Below, piece after piece: positions 37,458 through 47,731 of a DNA stretch of 64,000 nucleotides (the stretch's first letter is position 1; the number at the start of each line of letters is the position of its first letter). The stretch lies in contig NZ_AP018929.1 in the NCBI RefSeq assembly GCF_008326425.1, positions 510,875-574,874 on the forward strand, written 5' to 3'. A program made the position numbers and the translations under genes. The stretch is from Sulfuracidifex tepidarius (GTDB taxonomy: Archaea > Thermoproteota > Thermoprotei_A > Sulfolobales > Sulfolobaceae). The notes under the pieces were generated by a model. It was not told the DNA's origin. It saw nothing but the letters and a program-made list of their open reading frames with translations, and made no database searches.

Positions 37458-37576
37458 CTTGAGGGGCCTTTCCAATGCCTCTTTCGAGGGGGAAACGCTT
37501 TACTTCCCCTCTTTTTTTGTTAGACTTTAACTAGCTCCCCGACTCCATGTGTGCCGACTTAAAATGTAGTCTCATG

Positions 37577-37706
37577 TGCTCTGTGGAACGCTTCAATTTT
37601 TATCAAAGTTGACGTAAAACTTACTTTTAATAGAAGTTCTGATTTTAAATATATAATAAAAAGCTAGGGGCTTGACACCTAAAGGAATTGAAGGGGCGAA
37701 CAAAGC
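37577..37706. repeat. Dispersed 130-bp repeat, family 1, copy 2
   Basis: Second copy of the element at 23001-23130. It keeps GTGGAACGCTTCAATTTTTAT, the GTTGACGTAAAACTTACTTT block, a TATATAATAAAAAG centre and the terminal CACCTAAAGGAATTGAAG. Confidence 0.8.
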
Positions 37707-38600
37707 AAGTCTCATGCGTTAATAATCGGAGTGATCTACAAACTACTGCCTTCGGATTTTTAAACACAGATTGAAAGGGTAGTCCTAACTCTATGCATTG
37801 AAGAGCAAAACACTTCGTCAGGTCTAAAGGCAACGTGACCTCGTCCAGGATTGACGTCCAAGGTTTGTCATACCTCTTCACACCGCGCCGAGCCTCTCAC
37901 CCTCCTATGGGGCACATGGCCTCTTAGTCAACGTCAAGGCCAGAAGGCAGGGTAGACCTTGGAGTAGAGCTCCTTCCTGAGGGCGGTACAAGGCCATTCT
38001 GCTGTGCCCTTGTCAGGGGAACAGGGAGTGAGCTGATGGGGACTTGGAGGCGTGGAAATGTTTGAGATTACACGAGTAGTACCTTATCACAGGTGTTGGC
38101 CTTGACTTCCATCGGGAGTTGATCTCCTTAATCGAGACACAGAGGCAGACTTGTAGGAAGCGGAGGGATGGCAAGTAGCCTCCGGGTACTCCATGCCTTG
38201 GCCCGTTGTCAAAGCCCTCTACAGTGCTATCACCCGGTCTCGACAGCACTGCGTGGCACACCTCAAGCCTGACGAGGGAGAAGTTAGATCACTCCCCACC
38301 AGAAAAAGGTAAAGACATACACGATAAGTTCGACGTATTCAACTACCTTGTCGTTTCCAAGGGGTCTGGAGCAGGGTCAACTCCAGCCCAGCGGAGTCGT
38401 TCAACTCGAAAGGAACAAATCCGAAATTTTTCATTCAGCTCAGCACCCTGTAGATCTCTCCACTGTCGCCGTAGAACGTAACGGGTGGAACTCCTGCTAC
38501 ATTATCTTGTATCAATATTACATTATGGCTTATTCCTCCCTCTCTACCTCGACTTGAAGTAAATTGCTTCTTCATAGAACTTAAGCAATTAACTGACCGC

Positions 38601-38695
38601 TCTCGTATGGGCTGGGTAGGGGTTCACGCTTGGCAATTTCCTTTGTTTGGTCTATTTTTCCATAATTACAATTCACAATAGAAACCTGAATCACC
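38601..38695. repeat. Dispersed 95-bp repeat, family 2, copy 2
   Basis: Matches 11186-11280 in the same orientation, with CCATAATTACAATTC fully conserved. Confidence 0.7.
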
Positions 38696-38935
38696 CGAGT
38701 GTTTCCCTAACTTGGTAATTTCTACACCTTATCGCGTATCCCTCAATATCTTGTCGTCGGCCGTATGGACCCTCCTTTCAGCTAAACCATATGGTTCAGG
38801 ATCGGAGTGATCCAAAGGACTTAACATGTGATGAAGTAGAAACGGAATACACTCAAAACGAACCGAAAGGTATTATTAAACATGTACATGTGTACACGTA
38901 AATAATCATATAACACAGAGGAGACCTCATCTCTT

Positions 38936-39595
38936 ATGAAGTACAACTCTGTGTTGGTCGACCTGGGGAACACGTTGGTGGGGTTCAAGCCCCCTTTCTA
39001 CGAGAAGGTCTACCACGTCATGAGGGACAACGGTTACGACGTTGACTTGAGGAGTGTATTCAGGGCCTACGCCAAGGCAATGGGGGAGGTGAACTACCCC
39101 AACGATGAGGGCTTTGAGACCGTGGACCCGAGGGACTTCCTCTTTTTCCTGGGAGTGTACCCGACCCAACGTCTGATTAAGGAGCTCAACGAGGCAGACA
39201 TAAGGGACGGAGAGGCTTTCCTCTATGACGACGCGATAGATTTCCTCGAGGGAGTGAGGGCCCACGGGTACAAGTTAGCCCTAGTGAGCAACGCGTCCCC
39301 TGGAGTTAAGGGGATCCTGCACAAGTTCGACTTGGAGAAGTACTTCGACGCCTTAGCACTCTCCTTCGAGGTGAGGGCAGTGAAGCCTAACCCCAAGATA
39401 TTCGGCTTCGCGTTGAAGAGGACGGGTTACCCTGCTGTCCACGTCGGGGATATATATGAGATAGACTGGGTAGGAGCTAAGAGGAGTTACGTCGACCCAG
39501 TGCTGCTGGACAGGTACGATTTCTATCTCAAGATTAGGGACAAGGCCAGGGACCTGAAGGAGGCATTGAGGAAGATAGAGGAATCGAAAGATTGA
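38936..39595 (+). CDS. HAD-superfamily hydrolase
   Basis: The 219-residue protein has HAD motif I as [11 protein letters not shown], motif II as LALVSNAS, the motif III lysine in VKPNPKIF, and motif IV as [14 protein letters not shown]. The second Asp of the usual DxD in motif I is replaced by Gly (DLGNT). In HADs that Asp is the general acid/base of phosphatases, so efficient phosphatase chemistry is doubtful. A helical cap sits between motifs I and II (subclass I). Substrate is unknown. Confidence 0.8.
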   Translation: MKYNSVLVDLGNTLVGFKPPFYEKVYHVMRDNGYDVDLRSVFRAYAKAMGEVNYPNDEGFETVDPRDFLFFLGVYPTQRLIKELNEADIRDGEAFLYDDAIDFLEGVRAHGYKLALVSNASPGVKGILHKFDLEKYFDALALSFEVRAVKPNPKIFGFALKRTGYPAVHVGDIYEIDWVGAKRSYVDPVLLDRYDFYLKIRDKARDLKEALRKIEESKD

Positions 39596-39681
39596 TGAAG
39601 GACTCTCCACGTCCCGTGAAGGACACGGTCAATTTGCTCTCAGCTCTTTAAATAGGCCTCTCCCTTTTTTTTCCTCCTACT

Positions 39682-39810
39682 TGCTTTGTAGATCTCCTTA
39701 ATTTTTATCAAAGTTGACGTAAAACTTACTTTTAATACAGCATCTAATTTCGAGCATATATAATAGAACCAACGAACTTAGCACCTAAAGGAATCGAAGA
39801 GACGAACAAA
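39682..39810. repeat. Dispersed 130-bp repeat, family 1, copy 3
   Basis: Third, slightly more diverged copy. AAAGTTGACGTAAAACTTAC is perfectly retained. The end reads GCACCTAAAGGAATCGAAG. Confidence 0.78.
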
Positions 39811-40052
39811 ACGCCTACTAGTTAGCTCTGATATTTTAATATCTCGCAAAAGAGAAAGTGCAATGCTCTTCGCGTTGAAAAAGAAGGTAAGATCAGAAGG
39901 GCTAAGGCGTCTTCCCCGGCGACGTGGAAAACTTAGTTGAACTAGAACCGATCTCCACAATTAAGCCTTCAATGGCCTTAAGAGGGATTCGAGTCGGTTC
40001 ACGGGAATTGCTGCCTAAATATCTTCATCTTGTAGTATCACGAAATAAATAT

Positions 40053-40439
40053 TTATTTTAATTTACTTTTTGCTTCAATTATCTCCTTATCAAGGCTTAA
40101 TATCTCACTTTCTAGTAATATACTCGCAGATAAGTGTAGGAGATCTAACGTCTTAAGTTTTACCTTATTAGACACCTTTAGTGCAAGGTCTATGACTTTA
40201 TCAAAATCGACTTCCTCAATCTCACATTTACATTTGTTAAGCGTATAATTAACTAAAGCCTCTAACTCTTCATCAGATAGCTTCACTCTCCTAGAAGAAA
40301 CTGAATATAATTCTGCTAATACTAATTTACTAACTATTCTTTCTCTGTCTCTAGGATAAACCTTTATAGCCATATCGTGATTTGGGTCTTTCTCGTTGAC
40401 TAACGCTAATGCGACACTCGTGTCTATATAATACCTCAT
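40053..40439 (-). CDS. vapC: VapC family PIN-domain toxin
   Basis: The 128-residue PIN protein has its acidic residues in place: YIDTSVALAL, VLAELYSV, KTLDLLHLSAS and ILSLDKEI. PIN toxins cleave RNA, often tRNA or rRNA, when released from their antitoxin. The ATG overlaps the end of the vapB gene by four bases, the classical operon arrangement. Codon use is AT-rich (ATA, AAT, TTA) compared with neighbouring metabolic genes, in line with lateral transfer. Confidence 0.92.
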   Translation of the reverse strand: MRYYIDTSVALALVNEKDPNHDMAIKVYPRDRERIVSKLVLAELYSVSSRRVKLSDEELEALVNYTLNKCKCEIEEVDFDKVIDLALKVSNKVKLKTLDLLHLSASILLESEILSLDKEIIEAKSKLK

Positions 40440-40678
40440 TCCCTGTCACTTATAACGTCATTAGATGTGGGTAATTCAAAAGGTAAACCTTCCTTTAACC
40501 ATTTATCTGTCAGTTCTTTAACTCTCTTTTTCCTCTCTATCTCTTCCTTAGCCTTATTAATACCGTATGAGATAAGAAAATTAAATGCCTCGTTCTTAGA
40601 TCTAGCCAAACCAACTTCTACCATCTGCTCTGCAAGTTCATAATACTCGTCTTTTACCTTTATTGTTACTATCTTCAT
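40436..40678 (-). CDS. vapB: VapB-type ribbon-helix-helix antitoxin
   Basis: The 80-residue protein begins MKIVTIKVKDEYYELAEQMV and has RSKNEAFNFLISYGINKAKE, a ribbon-helix-helix DNA-binding unit. A C-terminal tail (WLKEGLPFELPTSNDVISDR) would wrap the toxin. It precedes vapC with a four-base overlap. The dimer should also repress the operon. Confidence 0.88.
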   Translation of the reverse strand: MKIVTIKVKDEYYELAEQMVEVGLARSKNEAFNFLISYGINKAKEEIERKKRVKELTDKWLKEGLPFELPTSNDVISDRE

Positions 40679-40849
40679 ACTATCATATTACCTTGGTAAG
40701 ATATAACATTTACTACAGTAACAATGACAGGGAGTGTCCTCATGTATTCACCTTATTCTGAATGTGTCTGTAAAATTACACGAGGGTATCTCTGATATAC
40801 TGCGCTACCCTGAGGTGTGCTCGGTTCAGGGGAGTCTCCTCGTGTGAGG

Positions 40850-41720
40850 ACAGATGGGGTGCAAGACGTTCAACAAGGCTAGGCTGTAGTCCGCCGTCCC
40901 CCTGCTCCTGTTTACTGTCTTCGCGTCCCTTGCGAGTCTGGACAAGTGGGACTCGAGTAGGAGTTGTAGCTCTCCGTGGTGTGGGTGTACTTCTTCCCGA
41001 CGACGTGATGGTCTAGGACTTGGTATATCTGGTAGGAGTCGGTGAAGTGCACCTCACCCCTGGGGAGCGCCACGGGAAGCGGAAAGTAGCGTAGTCCCTC
41101 TCTCCTGCGACGGAGAAGGGGACCCCATCTACCAGAGCGTTCCGCATCCAGAGGTTCTCTCGTCTAGGTCCACACCTCGCGCGGACGTAAGTCCAGCTCT
41201 CGTCCAAACGACACGTGTAGCCTTGAACCCCTTGAGTTGTCCTGCAGGGCTGACAAGTCGACGTATGCCCTCAGGCCTACCCTCCTCACGTAGCTGTAGA
41301 CGGTCGTCAAAGGTATCCCTTCCACCTTGGAGATACCTCTCAGGCCCGTCTGTCCAAGTACTCCCTCAAGACCCTCTCCCTCTGCTCACTGCTCGTTCTG
41401 TGGCTCGCATTCCCGTAGAAAATCCTCCCGCACACTTTGTACTTGTACTCTACCCTCCCTCTGGAGGGACAGTCCCTCACCACTCTGTCACTGTTGGAGG
41501 AAGGACACCTAGGCCTAGCTTCCTTCCTCCTGACTCCCAGCCTCCTGACGTAGTACAGCGTGGAAGGCAGTACCTCTAGCTCCGTGACTTGGACTCCCAA
41601 TAGTTGACCCGAGACCGCGAATGCGACCTCGTTCAACGTGTGCTTCCTCGGCCAGTTTAAAACTAGAAAGCGAAAGTACAACTTGTGCGAGGGCTCCGAA
41701 GTCCGTGCATCACCCAATGA
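40850..41720 (-). pseudogene. Decayed IS1-like (ISC1217-like) transposase
   Basis: Minus-strand pieces in three frames give, in order: VSGQLLGVQVTELE, YYVRRLGVRRKEA, a zinc ribbon CPSSNSDRVVRD with YKYKVCGRIFYGN, the HTH region LRGISKVEGIPLTTVYSYVR, and the catalytic-region start MDESWTYVRARCGPR with NALVDGVPFSVAGERDY. This is the organisation of crenarchaeal IS1-like DDE transposases. A zinc Cys is lost and frameshifts abound, so it is dead. The element name is tentative. Confidence 0.7.
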
Positions 41721-41799
41721 AAGGACCTCGCTAGCCTATCGCTGGACTAATCATGAAGTCCAAATCGCTTTACCTTACCCTTAAGGCGGAGTGTGGAGG

Positions 41800-42276
41800 A
41801 GACGAGCAGCGCGTAAAGAAGAGACTACAGACACCTCCCAGGATAAAGGAGATACGGCAGAAGTCCCTGGGTTTCGAAAAGGTAGTGAGAGAGTGTGTGT
41901 GAGGCTCGTCAGTAAAGACCTCGGGATAGGGAAGGTGTTCGACACGTAGAAGAGGGTCAAGGGGTTCTCGGGGAAGAACAGGAACATAGACATTGTCTTC
42001 CTTCGCGGAGACAAGGTCTACATAGGAGACATCAAGTTAAGCAACGAGGAGAAACCCAGGGAGGAGTCCATAGAGAACGTGGACGATGTGGTCGGGGCAA
42101 AGAAACAGGAAATAGGAGGAAAGAAGTATCAAGTCGGCGGCGTCTTCATAGTTACCAACAGGGAGGTCAACTACTTCCCCGGGGTAGTCATCAAGGTTGA
42201 AGACCAACTCGTGGAGGAGGCCGTGTCGTCGGGAAGGTACACGGAGCAGGTAAAGGACATAATCAAGTCAAAATGA
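41800..42276 (+). pseudogene. Broken PD-(D/E)xK-like protein, possibly C-terminus of an archaeal ATPase
   Basis: The last 65-90 codons read cleanly: NRNIDIVFLRGDKVYIGDIK, then VGGVFIVTNREVNYFPGVV to a TGA at 42274-42276. The Asp pair with IGDIK resembles a PD-(D/E)xK nuclease core, as in the C-terminal DUF234-type domain of archaeal AAA proteins. In the same frame a TAG (41947-41949) interrupts it, and further upstream only frame-shifted scraps such as GFEKVVREC remain. The family call is by pattern. Confidence 0.5.
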
Positions 42277-42310
42277 CGTCAAAACTTTTTTTAAATGAAA
42301 CACTTGTATC

Positions 42311-42508
42311 GTGAGAGAAAAAGAAAATAAGAAAGAAAGGGGAAGGAAAAACGTAAAAAAGAGGCAACTATTGAAACTGATAAAGTCCTTAAGAGAAGGA
42401 TTGGAAATCATAAGAGACCTAAATACGCTATATCTAACAGGACATGAAAAACTAATTATATGTATCATCATAATGACAGCTCTAGTAACGCTAAACCTTA
42501 TTGAGTAG
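42311..42508 (+). CDS. Possible small membrane protein
   Basis: A 65-codon ORF starts with GTG, about 24 bases after a TTTTTTTAAAT box. It encodes a very basic N-terminus (KENKKERGRKNVKKRQ) and a C-terminal hydrophobic helix (LIICIIIMTALVTLNLI). This tail-anchor layout is plausible, but the frame could be chance in AT-rich DNA. Confidence 0.3.
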   Translation: MREKENKKERGRKNVKKRQLLKLIKSLREGLEIIRDLNTLYLTGHEKLIICIIIMTALVTLNLIE

Positions 42509-42914
42509 AGTTTCAATTAAACTTCATTCAATTTCAATTAAACGTTAACATCATAAATGTGAAGAACCTGAATGTAAAACTGTACAGACCCTCACTTATT
42601 TCTAATAATATTTTTTTACAGTTTTTTGTTATTAATAATTGACTACCTACATTTCTCTTTCAAAACAAAAGATGCTAAATCTCCTAAAGTTTCGAAATGA
42701 CTCAATATTGTATCAAAACAAAGAATTAGAAGAAACGATAACGTTGTGAGAGAACTCCAGACTCTCGAACTCCCAAACAAGAAAGGTAACATCACGGTGA
42801 AGGTATTCTCCTAAAACTGTTTAATATTTCCCTGATAATTCTAACACAAACCTGTAAAGTATATATTGAACTTAAGGAAATCTTTTTAAGAAATGAAACA
42901 CACCAAACTCTGCC

Positions 42915-43928
42915 ATGACGAAAGGTCTTTCAAGCCTGAGATTGATCGGTTCAGTGGTGCTCATGACGTTTTTCCTCGTCTCCTTATCGAGCGTCTCCTT
43001 AGTTCAGGGACAAGGCCATGAGGTAATCAGTACACACGCTCAATTCCACCATCCTCACATATTCCCCCCTCACCGAGGACACGGAAAGAGGAAGGATCAA
43101 ACGGTGAACGTGTACTCCTCCTATTCATCGGAGCCAGCCCCCATGGGTCTAGCCGATTACGGGATCGGGCCTAACGGTCCATACTCCAGATACGCTTCCG
43201 AGGTAATAGGAGTTGTGAACGCAAGCAATGTACAAGTATATGCTTCAGGTAACGACTGCTTCTCCATTCAACTAAACGCAGTCTTAACTTACAACTATCA
43301 GGGACAGACATACGCGCTCTGGGCCCAAGACGTTGCATCAATAAATTCCAATAATCTGGAGTTCATAGACAACGTATGGAACATGTCCTCGCCTAACGCA
43401 GGCGTGTCTGTGACCGGGAACGGTCAGGTCTCATCCACGGGAGGCATCTCTTTCTATTACTATTGTGATACCAACACTCCGGGGAGCCCAACCCAGTTCT
43501 CATATCCTCTTAACTTAGAGATGATGATGACCCTTTCGTCAGATAGCCAGGGGCCGGAGGTGTGTTTCTGGTACAATGAGGGACAGGGATGGGTAAAGTA
43601 CGACACCGTACAAGTTAGCGCTCCGTCGGCAGTTCCATACTTCACTATTGACGGGTATAACTACACCGGGTCGGGCAATTTCTATGACCTAGAACTGGAC
43701 TTAGTGGGACCTGGAGGAGGGTCATGTGCATACGTAGAGTCGGCTCAGGTAGCTTTCCAGTTGTACTACGTGAACTCCACCGGAACTCATGAGATAGGGA
43801 ACGCATACAACTTCGGTTCGGACACGGGAGAGACGTCTAACAACGTGGTAGACCAAGGGTACCAGAACGGTTATCTGTACGCCGAACTCACGGCCGGACA
43901 AGGGTACCTCGGTTGTATCTGGAACTGA
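42915..43928 (+). CDS. Thermopsin family acid protease (A5), secreted
   Basis: The 337-residue protein has a signal peptide (about residues 1-33, core GSVVLMTFFLVSLSSVSLV), a His-rich propeptide-like segment (QFHHPHIFPPHRGHGKRK), then the thermopsin domain. Domain signatures are PAPMGLADYGIGPNGPYSRY, YALWAQDVA, IDNVWNMSSP and AYNFGSDTGET. Thermopsins are pepsin-like activities of Sulfolobales that work outside the cell in hot acid. Length agrees with the family. A second, larger member lies at 59901. Confidence 0.93.
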   Translation: MTKGLSSLRLIGSVVLMTFFLVSLSSVSLVQGQGHEVISTHAQFHHPHIFPPHRGHGKRKDQTVNVYSSYSSEPAPMGLADYGIGPNGPYSRYASEVIGVVNASNVQVYASGNDCFSIQLNAVLTYNYQGQTYALWAQDVASINSNNLEFIDNVWNMSSPNAGVSVTGNGQVSSTGGISFYYYCDTNTPGSPTQFSYPLNLEMMMTLSSDSQGPEVCFWYNEGQGWVKYDTVQVSAPSAVPYFTIDGYNYTGSGNFYDLELDLVGPGGGSCAYVESAQVAFQLYYVNSTGTHEIGNAYNFGSDTGETSNNVVDQGYQNGYLYAELTAGQGYLGCIWN

Positions 43929-44765
43929 AAGGGTAGACAAAGAAAAACACTCCTGAAGACAAAACGGCTCTCTTTGCTTTTAGGGGAGCCTTGTATGTTA
44001 CGAATATTTATCTTGTTTTTCACAAGATAATAACCGCTACTATTTATCATGTGTTCAATAGAAAACCAGAGATACGGTGTGAAGACACGTTGTGAAATGC
44101 TTAGATTTCATTAGATCTTAGGTCCGCCTAACCACGTCTAATTCTAAATTAAACTTCTAGTTAAAAAGAAAGTTCGACGTGAGCTTTGACAGTAATTGGA
44201 GTCTTTCACAAAGAAGTGTGAAGAAAAAATAAAACAGAATATTTTTATTCATTTATTAATTTAATAATAAGAGAATTCTTGAAATAGATTTTCTAAATAA
44301 AGTTAGGTGAAGTTCTGTCCTCCTCATTCACGAACCAGGTGATGGTTGCGAATCATGTCAGAGTTACAACCCAGCGCAGTACTTACAACATTAAGTTGAA
44401 GTGAGGAAGACTCCATTCATTGATAACATCCTTCACGTGAAAAAGGTATGGCCGTAATCTTAAAGAGGAGATGTGTACTGGAAACTTACCTACTCTCCCG
44501 CCATAGGAGAGACTTGTCGTTCGTTTGGTCGCGGAAGGCAAAGCGACTGAAGGGGAAAAATTGTTGAGGAAAAATGATGCTAAAAGAGAGAGGGAAAAGG
44601 GGAAAAGCGAGAGATTACGAGGATTAGTATGGACTTATTTTTCATATGTGGATGAGAGAGAGTGCGTGGATTCTACAGATATATATATACACATATATAT
44701 ACACAATCCTCATTTAATATTCCTTCTCTCTGCAATAGAGCACTTTGTTCTTCTCGACCACTACC
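43929..44765. other. Gene-free stretch
   Basis: About 840 bases between convergent genes. AT-rich at 44220-44310. ATATATATACACATATATATACAC at about 44681-44704 is a short dinucleotide repeat near the 3' end of the ThDP enzyme gene. An ORF at 44525-44803 overlaps that gene and is not accepted. Confidence 0.5.
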
Positions 44766-46376
44766 CTAGTATATCTCGTCCTCAGGGTCCCTCTTCTCCG
44801 TGACCACTTGGAGTACTCCCAGCCTACTCCCCTTCAGCTCGCTGAACGCTTCCTCAAGCTCCCATGGGGACTCAACAAGCTTGTAGTACCCACCGTACGC
44901 CTTCACCCCTTCCCCGCTGTTGTACCTCCTCATCTCAGCACCGGGGAACTCACCCCTCTCCTTGGCGACGCTCTCCTGGAACACGTCGTCCAGTGCCTCC
45001 TCCGACGCCAACCACCCACCGTTGTCGTATATCACTACCTTGCAGTCTGTCTCGTAAGTCCTCACCGCGTAGTAGAAAGCTTCCGGGACCCCGAAGATGA
45101 AAGACCCGTCACCCACGGTAGCAACGGTTGCCTTCACCGTAGCCAAGGAGTAACCGAAGGAAGCCCCCATAGTCCACCCAAGATGGCCGAAGGTGATGTC
45201 GCCGAAGTATTGCCCCCAGGAGAAGTTGCCGAAGTGGAAGTTGAAGGGGTACTCGTTGAACACGGTCAGCCCCATCCTCCCCACATACCAGGAGAGCAAG
45301 TCAGGCTTCACCTTTTTCTCCTTGGCAAGTGCCTTCGCCCTCTCCTCTTTCTTCCTCTCCTGTTCCCCCCTCATCTCCATTACCTTAGCCCTCCACTCCT
45401 CCTTCCTCGATACGAGGGGGGTCACCCTGTCGAAGAAGTCCTTCGGGTTGGACATGACGCACAAGTCACACGGGAAGTCGTAGAAGGATATCCTGGAGTA
45501 CCCCGGGTCCACGTCTACCTTAATCACCTTCCCCCCGACCTTCACCTTCTTAGGGGGCCACGGCACCTCGGTCTCCACGGCGATCACGAGATCTGCTGAG
45601 GACAAGTCGAACTGGTCCAGCCCCATGTCCCCAGCGTAGTTAACGGTCTCCCCCACGTAGTTGACCACCGGGACCCCCACGGTATCGGCGAAGTACTTCA
45701 TGGAGTCGAACCACTCCTTCCTCCTCCCGGCCCTCCACGTCACTATCACGGGGTTCTCGCTCTCCTCTATCATCTTAGCTGCCTTCCTCAAGTCCTCTTC
45801 CCTCGGACCAGGCTCATAGGGAGACATGTTGACCTTTCTCCACTTGCCTTCCTCCACGGTCACCTCCCTCGGGAAGACCAGGTAGACCGGCCCCCTGGGC
45901 TCGCTTTCGGACAAGTGGACTGCCCTCGCCAAGGCCCCGGCTATCTGTTCGGCCCTCCTCACCTCGAAGTCCCACTTCACTACCTGCCTCACCAGACCTC
46001 CTTGGTCCGTGAACTCCTGTGCCCACTGTGACCTGAGCGACCTGCTTGCGGGGTGGCCTTCCTCAGTGTAGGGAGACCTCCCCGCGACCACCAGGAGGGG
46101 TTGTCTAGCGTAAAACGCGTTTGCTATTATCCCTAATGCGTTAGCTGTCCCGGGTGTCGTGTGGACAGCCACCACACCGAGCTTTCCGGCCATGGAGTAA
46201 CCCATCGCCGCGGAGGCTGCAGTGATCTCGTGAGGGACGACCACGAAGTCAGGGGCGCCCTCCTTCATCCTCACCTTCTCCTCTATGAACCCGGGGTAAT
46301 CAGTCCCAGACACTATGAACAGCCTGTCGACTCCCATTTCCTTTAGCCCCTTGAGGACTACCCCCGCTCCTAACAT
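44766..46376 (-). CDS. Thiamine diphosphate-dependent enzyme (acetolactate synthase/decarboxylase type)
   Basis: The 536-residue protein has the three-domain ThDP layout. The catalytic Glu is near residue 50 (VVPHEITAASAAMGYS). The N-terminal PYR domain contains TTPGTANALGIIANAFYARQP. The ThDP/Mg motif is VGDGSFIFGVPE, ending at IYDNGGW. Such enzymes decarboxylate or condense 2-oxo acids. Acetolactate synthase, benzoylformate decarboxylase and sulfopyruvate decarboxylase are all candidates. No small regulatory subunit or other branched-chain gene is adjacent, which argues against the biosynthetic synthase. It stands alone, and codon use is typical of housekeeping genes here. Confidence 0.88.
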   Translation of the reverse strand: MLGAGVVLKGLKEMGVDRLFIVSGTDYPGFIEEKVRMKEGAPDFVVVPHEITAASAAMGYSMAGKLGVVAVHTTPGTANALGIIANAFYARQPLLVVAGRSPYTEEGHPASRSLRSQWAQEFTDQGGLVRQVVKWDFEVRRAEQIAGALARAVHLSESEPRGPVYLVFPREVTVEEGKWRKVNMSPYEPGPREEDLRKAAKMIEESENPVIVTWRAGRRKEWFDSMKYFADTVGVPVVNYVGETVNYAGDMGLDQFDLSSADLVIAVETEVPWPPKKVKVGGKVIKVDVDPGYSRISFYDFPCDLCVMSNPKDFFDRVTPLVSRKEEWRAKVMEMRGEQERKKEERAKALAKEKKVKPDLLSWYVGRMGLTVFNEYPFNFHFGNFSWGQYFGDITFGHLGWTMGASFGYSLATVKATVATVGDGSFIFGVPEAFYYAVRTYETDCKVVIYDNGGWLASEEALDDVFQESVAKERGEFPGAEMRRYNSGEGVKAYGGYYKLVESPWELEEAFSELKGSRLGVLQVVTEKRDPEDEIY

Positions 46377-46722
46377 TTACCCATCCCCCGTCCCAAACCT
46401 ATCACCTCTAATTATCTTTTATTGCACAACTTTATAAAGTAAACTAAAGAAATCAACCTAGTTGCTTCAGATTAATTGTTTTTAAAGTCTAGTACGGCGG
46501 GAGGAGACACTTTTTTGTTTTCTCTTCTCTCGTTTTCTTTATCTTCTCTCCTCCTCTCCCCCTCCTTTCCCGCTATACCAGCTGAGAAAACCGTGACACC
46601 TTTTGAGCTCACTATAGACCCATGCCTGCTTTGGCTTCAAGGTACGACAAAGTGTGATAGAGTAGAAACAAAAAATATTTTTAAATATTTCCAAATTCTA
46701 TTTCCCCATAAGTGAATTTAGA
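46377..46722. other. Divergent intergenic region
   Basis: About 345 bases between the ThDP enzyme gene and a secreted-protein gene on opposite strands. AT-rich, with TTTTTAAATATTT (about 46678-46690) as a possible promoter for the latter. An ORF at 46476-46715 has no family resemblance. Confidence 0.45.
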
Positions 46723-47310
46723 ATGAGTAGAGGAGTCTTAACTGTAATCGTAGTTGTAATCGTGATTATAGAGGCAGGGCTGGTCCTTTATGAAAGGGGT
46801 GTCCTTACGCCCCCCCCGCGTTCTACCCAGTCCATGCCTGAAACCGGCACGTCGAAAGGGTCTCCTATCACGTTCACCTCTACGTACACGACCTACACTT
46901 ATGAGACCAACTTAACCGTCGTGAAGCTCTACGACTACGGCCTTGATTGGGCGTTCATCATCCCGGAGAACAAGACCATCTATCCTATAACCAACGTCTC
47001 GTGGTTTGACATAGGGAACCAAGGCTTCTTCTACAACCACGGCACATTCACCGAAGTGGAACCGTCTTACATAATCGTCACCGGACCTAATGGGGTCCAT
47101 GTACGGTTCAATTTCATCTACGAGAACGGTCATATAGTGAGGGTTCAAGAAAATAATTATGCCAATCCAAATAACGATTACGCCAGTGTGTTCGTACAAC
47201 CGAACGCCAGTGCCGACTTCGTGAAAGGGCAATATTACAACGCGGTCATCAGCCTCTACATCGGAGGTTCAGGAGATTTTGAAGCAGAGTACTGGGGGCT
47301 CCACGCATGA
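46723..47310 (+). CDS. Predicted membrane-anchored extracellular protein
   Basis: The 195-residue protein has an N-terminal helix (VLTVIVVVIVIIEAGLVLY), a short Pro/Ser/Thr linker, then a mostly beta domain rich in Tyr, Asn and Thr with Asn-x-Ser/Thr sites. No cysteines or catalytic motifs stand out. I do not recognise the family. Features fit a pseudopilin-like or anchored surface protein of Sulfolobales. Confidence 0.65.
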   Translation: MSRGVLTVIVVVIVIIEAGLVLYERGVLTPPPRSTQSMPETGTSKGSPITFTSTYTTYTYETNLTVVKLYDYGLDWAFIIPENKTIYPITNVSWFDIGNQGFFYNHGTFTEVEPSYIIVTGPNGVHVRFNFIYENGHIVRVQENNYANPNNDYASVFVQPNASADFVKGQYYNAVISLYIGGSGDFEAEYWGLHA

Positions 47311-47566
47311 TGAATTTGGTTAGCGTTTCTTTTTTCTCCTGGACTGAAATGACGGGTATGGAGGGCTCTCCGTCCCTGTCCGCCGTTAGGCGTGTCGCTT
47401 AATTCAGGGCTCTTATGAGGCTATGTAACAGTTTAGTAGTATTCTTGCGGTCAGCAGCATTCCCGCGATCTAATGTTTTATTCTATATTGCCATAAAAAA
47501 TTTCGTCCGTTTTATAATGAGGAGGTTTTTCTCCAAGCTTCACTCAACCCCTACCCTACTGCTAGA

Positions 47567-47731
47567 CTATTCCAGTAGCAACCAGACCCTCTCGTTTGGC
47601 TCACTGTTCACCCTTGACTTCCAGTCCCCCTTCAACTCCTTAATCAACTGGACAGAAAGGTATAACGAGATAGACGAGACGATTATTATTAGAACTACCC
47701 CTATCACGTCCTGAAGTGGTAGAGTTGCCAT
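47567..47731 (-). CDS. Small single-helix membrane protein
   Basis: A 54-residue ORF starts at ATG 47731 (MATLPLQDVIGVVLIIIVSS). It has one strong helix followed by an amphipathic charged tail (KELKGDWKSRVNSEPNERV). On the minus strand GCTTAAAAG lies about 30 bases before this ATG, so a leaderless promoter is plausible. The upstream in-frame ATG at 47749 lacks such support. The family is unknown. Confidence 0.45.
   Translation of the reverse strand: MATLPLQDVIGVVLIIIVSSISLYLSVQLIKELKGDWKSRVNSEPNERVWLLLE

Larger units (their letters stand above)
37458..38935. other. Gene-poor stretch with two dispersed repeats
   Basis: About 1.5 kb. It contains family 1 copy 2 (37577-37706) and family 2 copy 2 (38601-38695). 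Between them, short overlapping ORFs on both strands around 38010-38560 look like decayed coding sequence, but I could not identify it. Confidence 0.5.

Noticed and set aside
38340-38420. tRNA-like run with CTGGAG and CTCCAG arms
   Set aside because: Arms do not form a cloverleaf and no CCA-adjacent acceptor stem is seen.
44745-45599. 284-codon plus-strand ORF
   Set aside because: Antisense shadow of the ThDP enzyme, whose motifs are unambiguous. Pro/His/Leu-rich composition is typical of a shadow.
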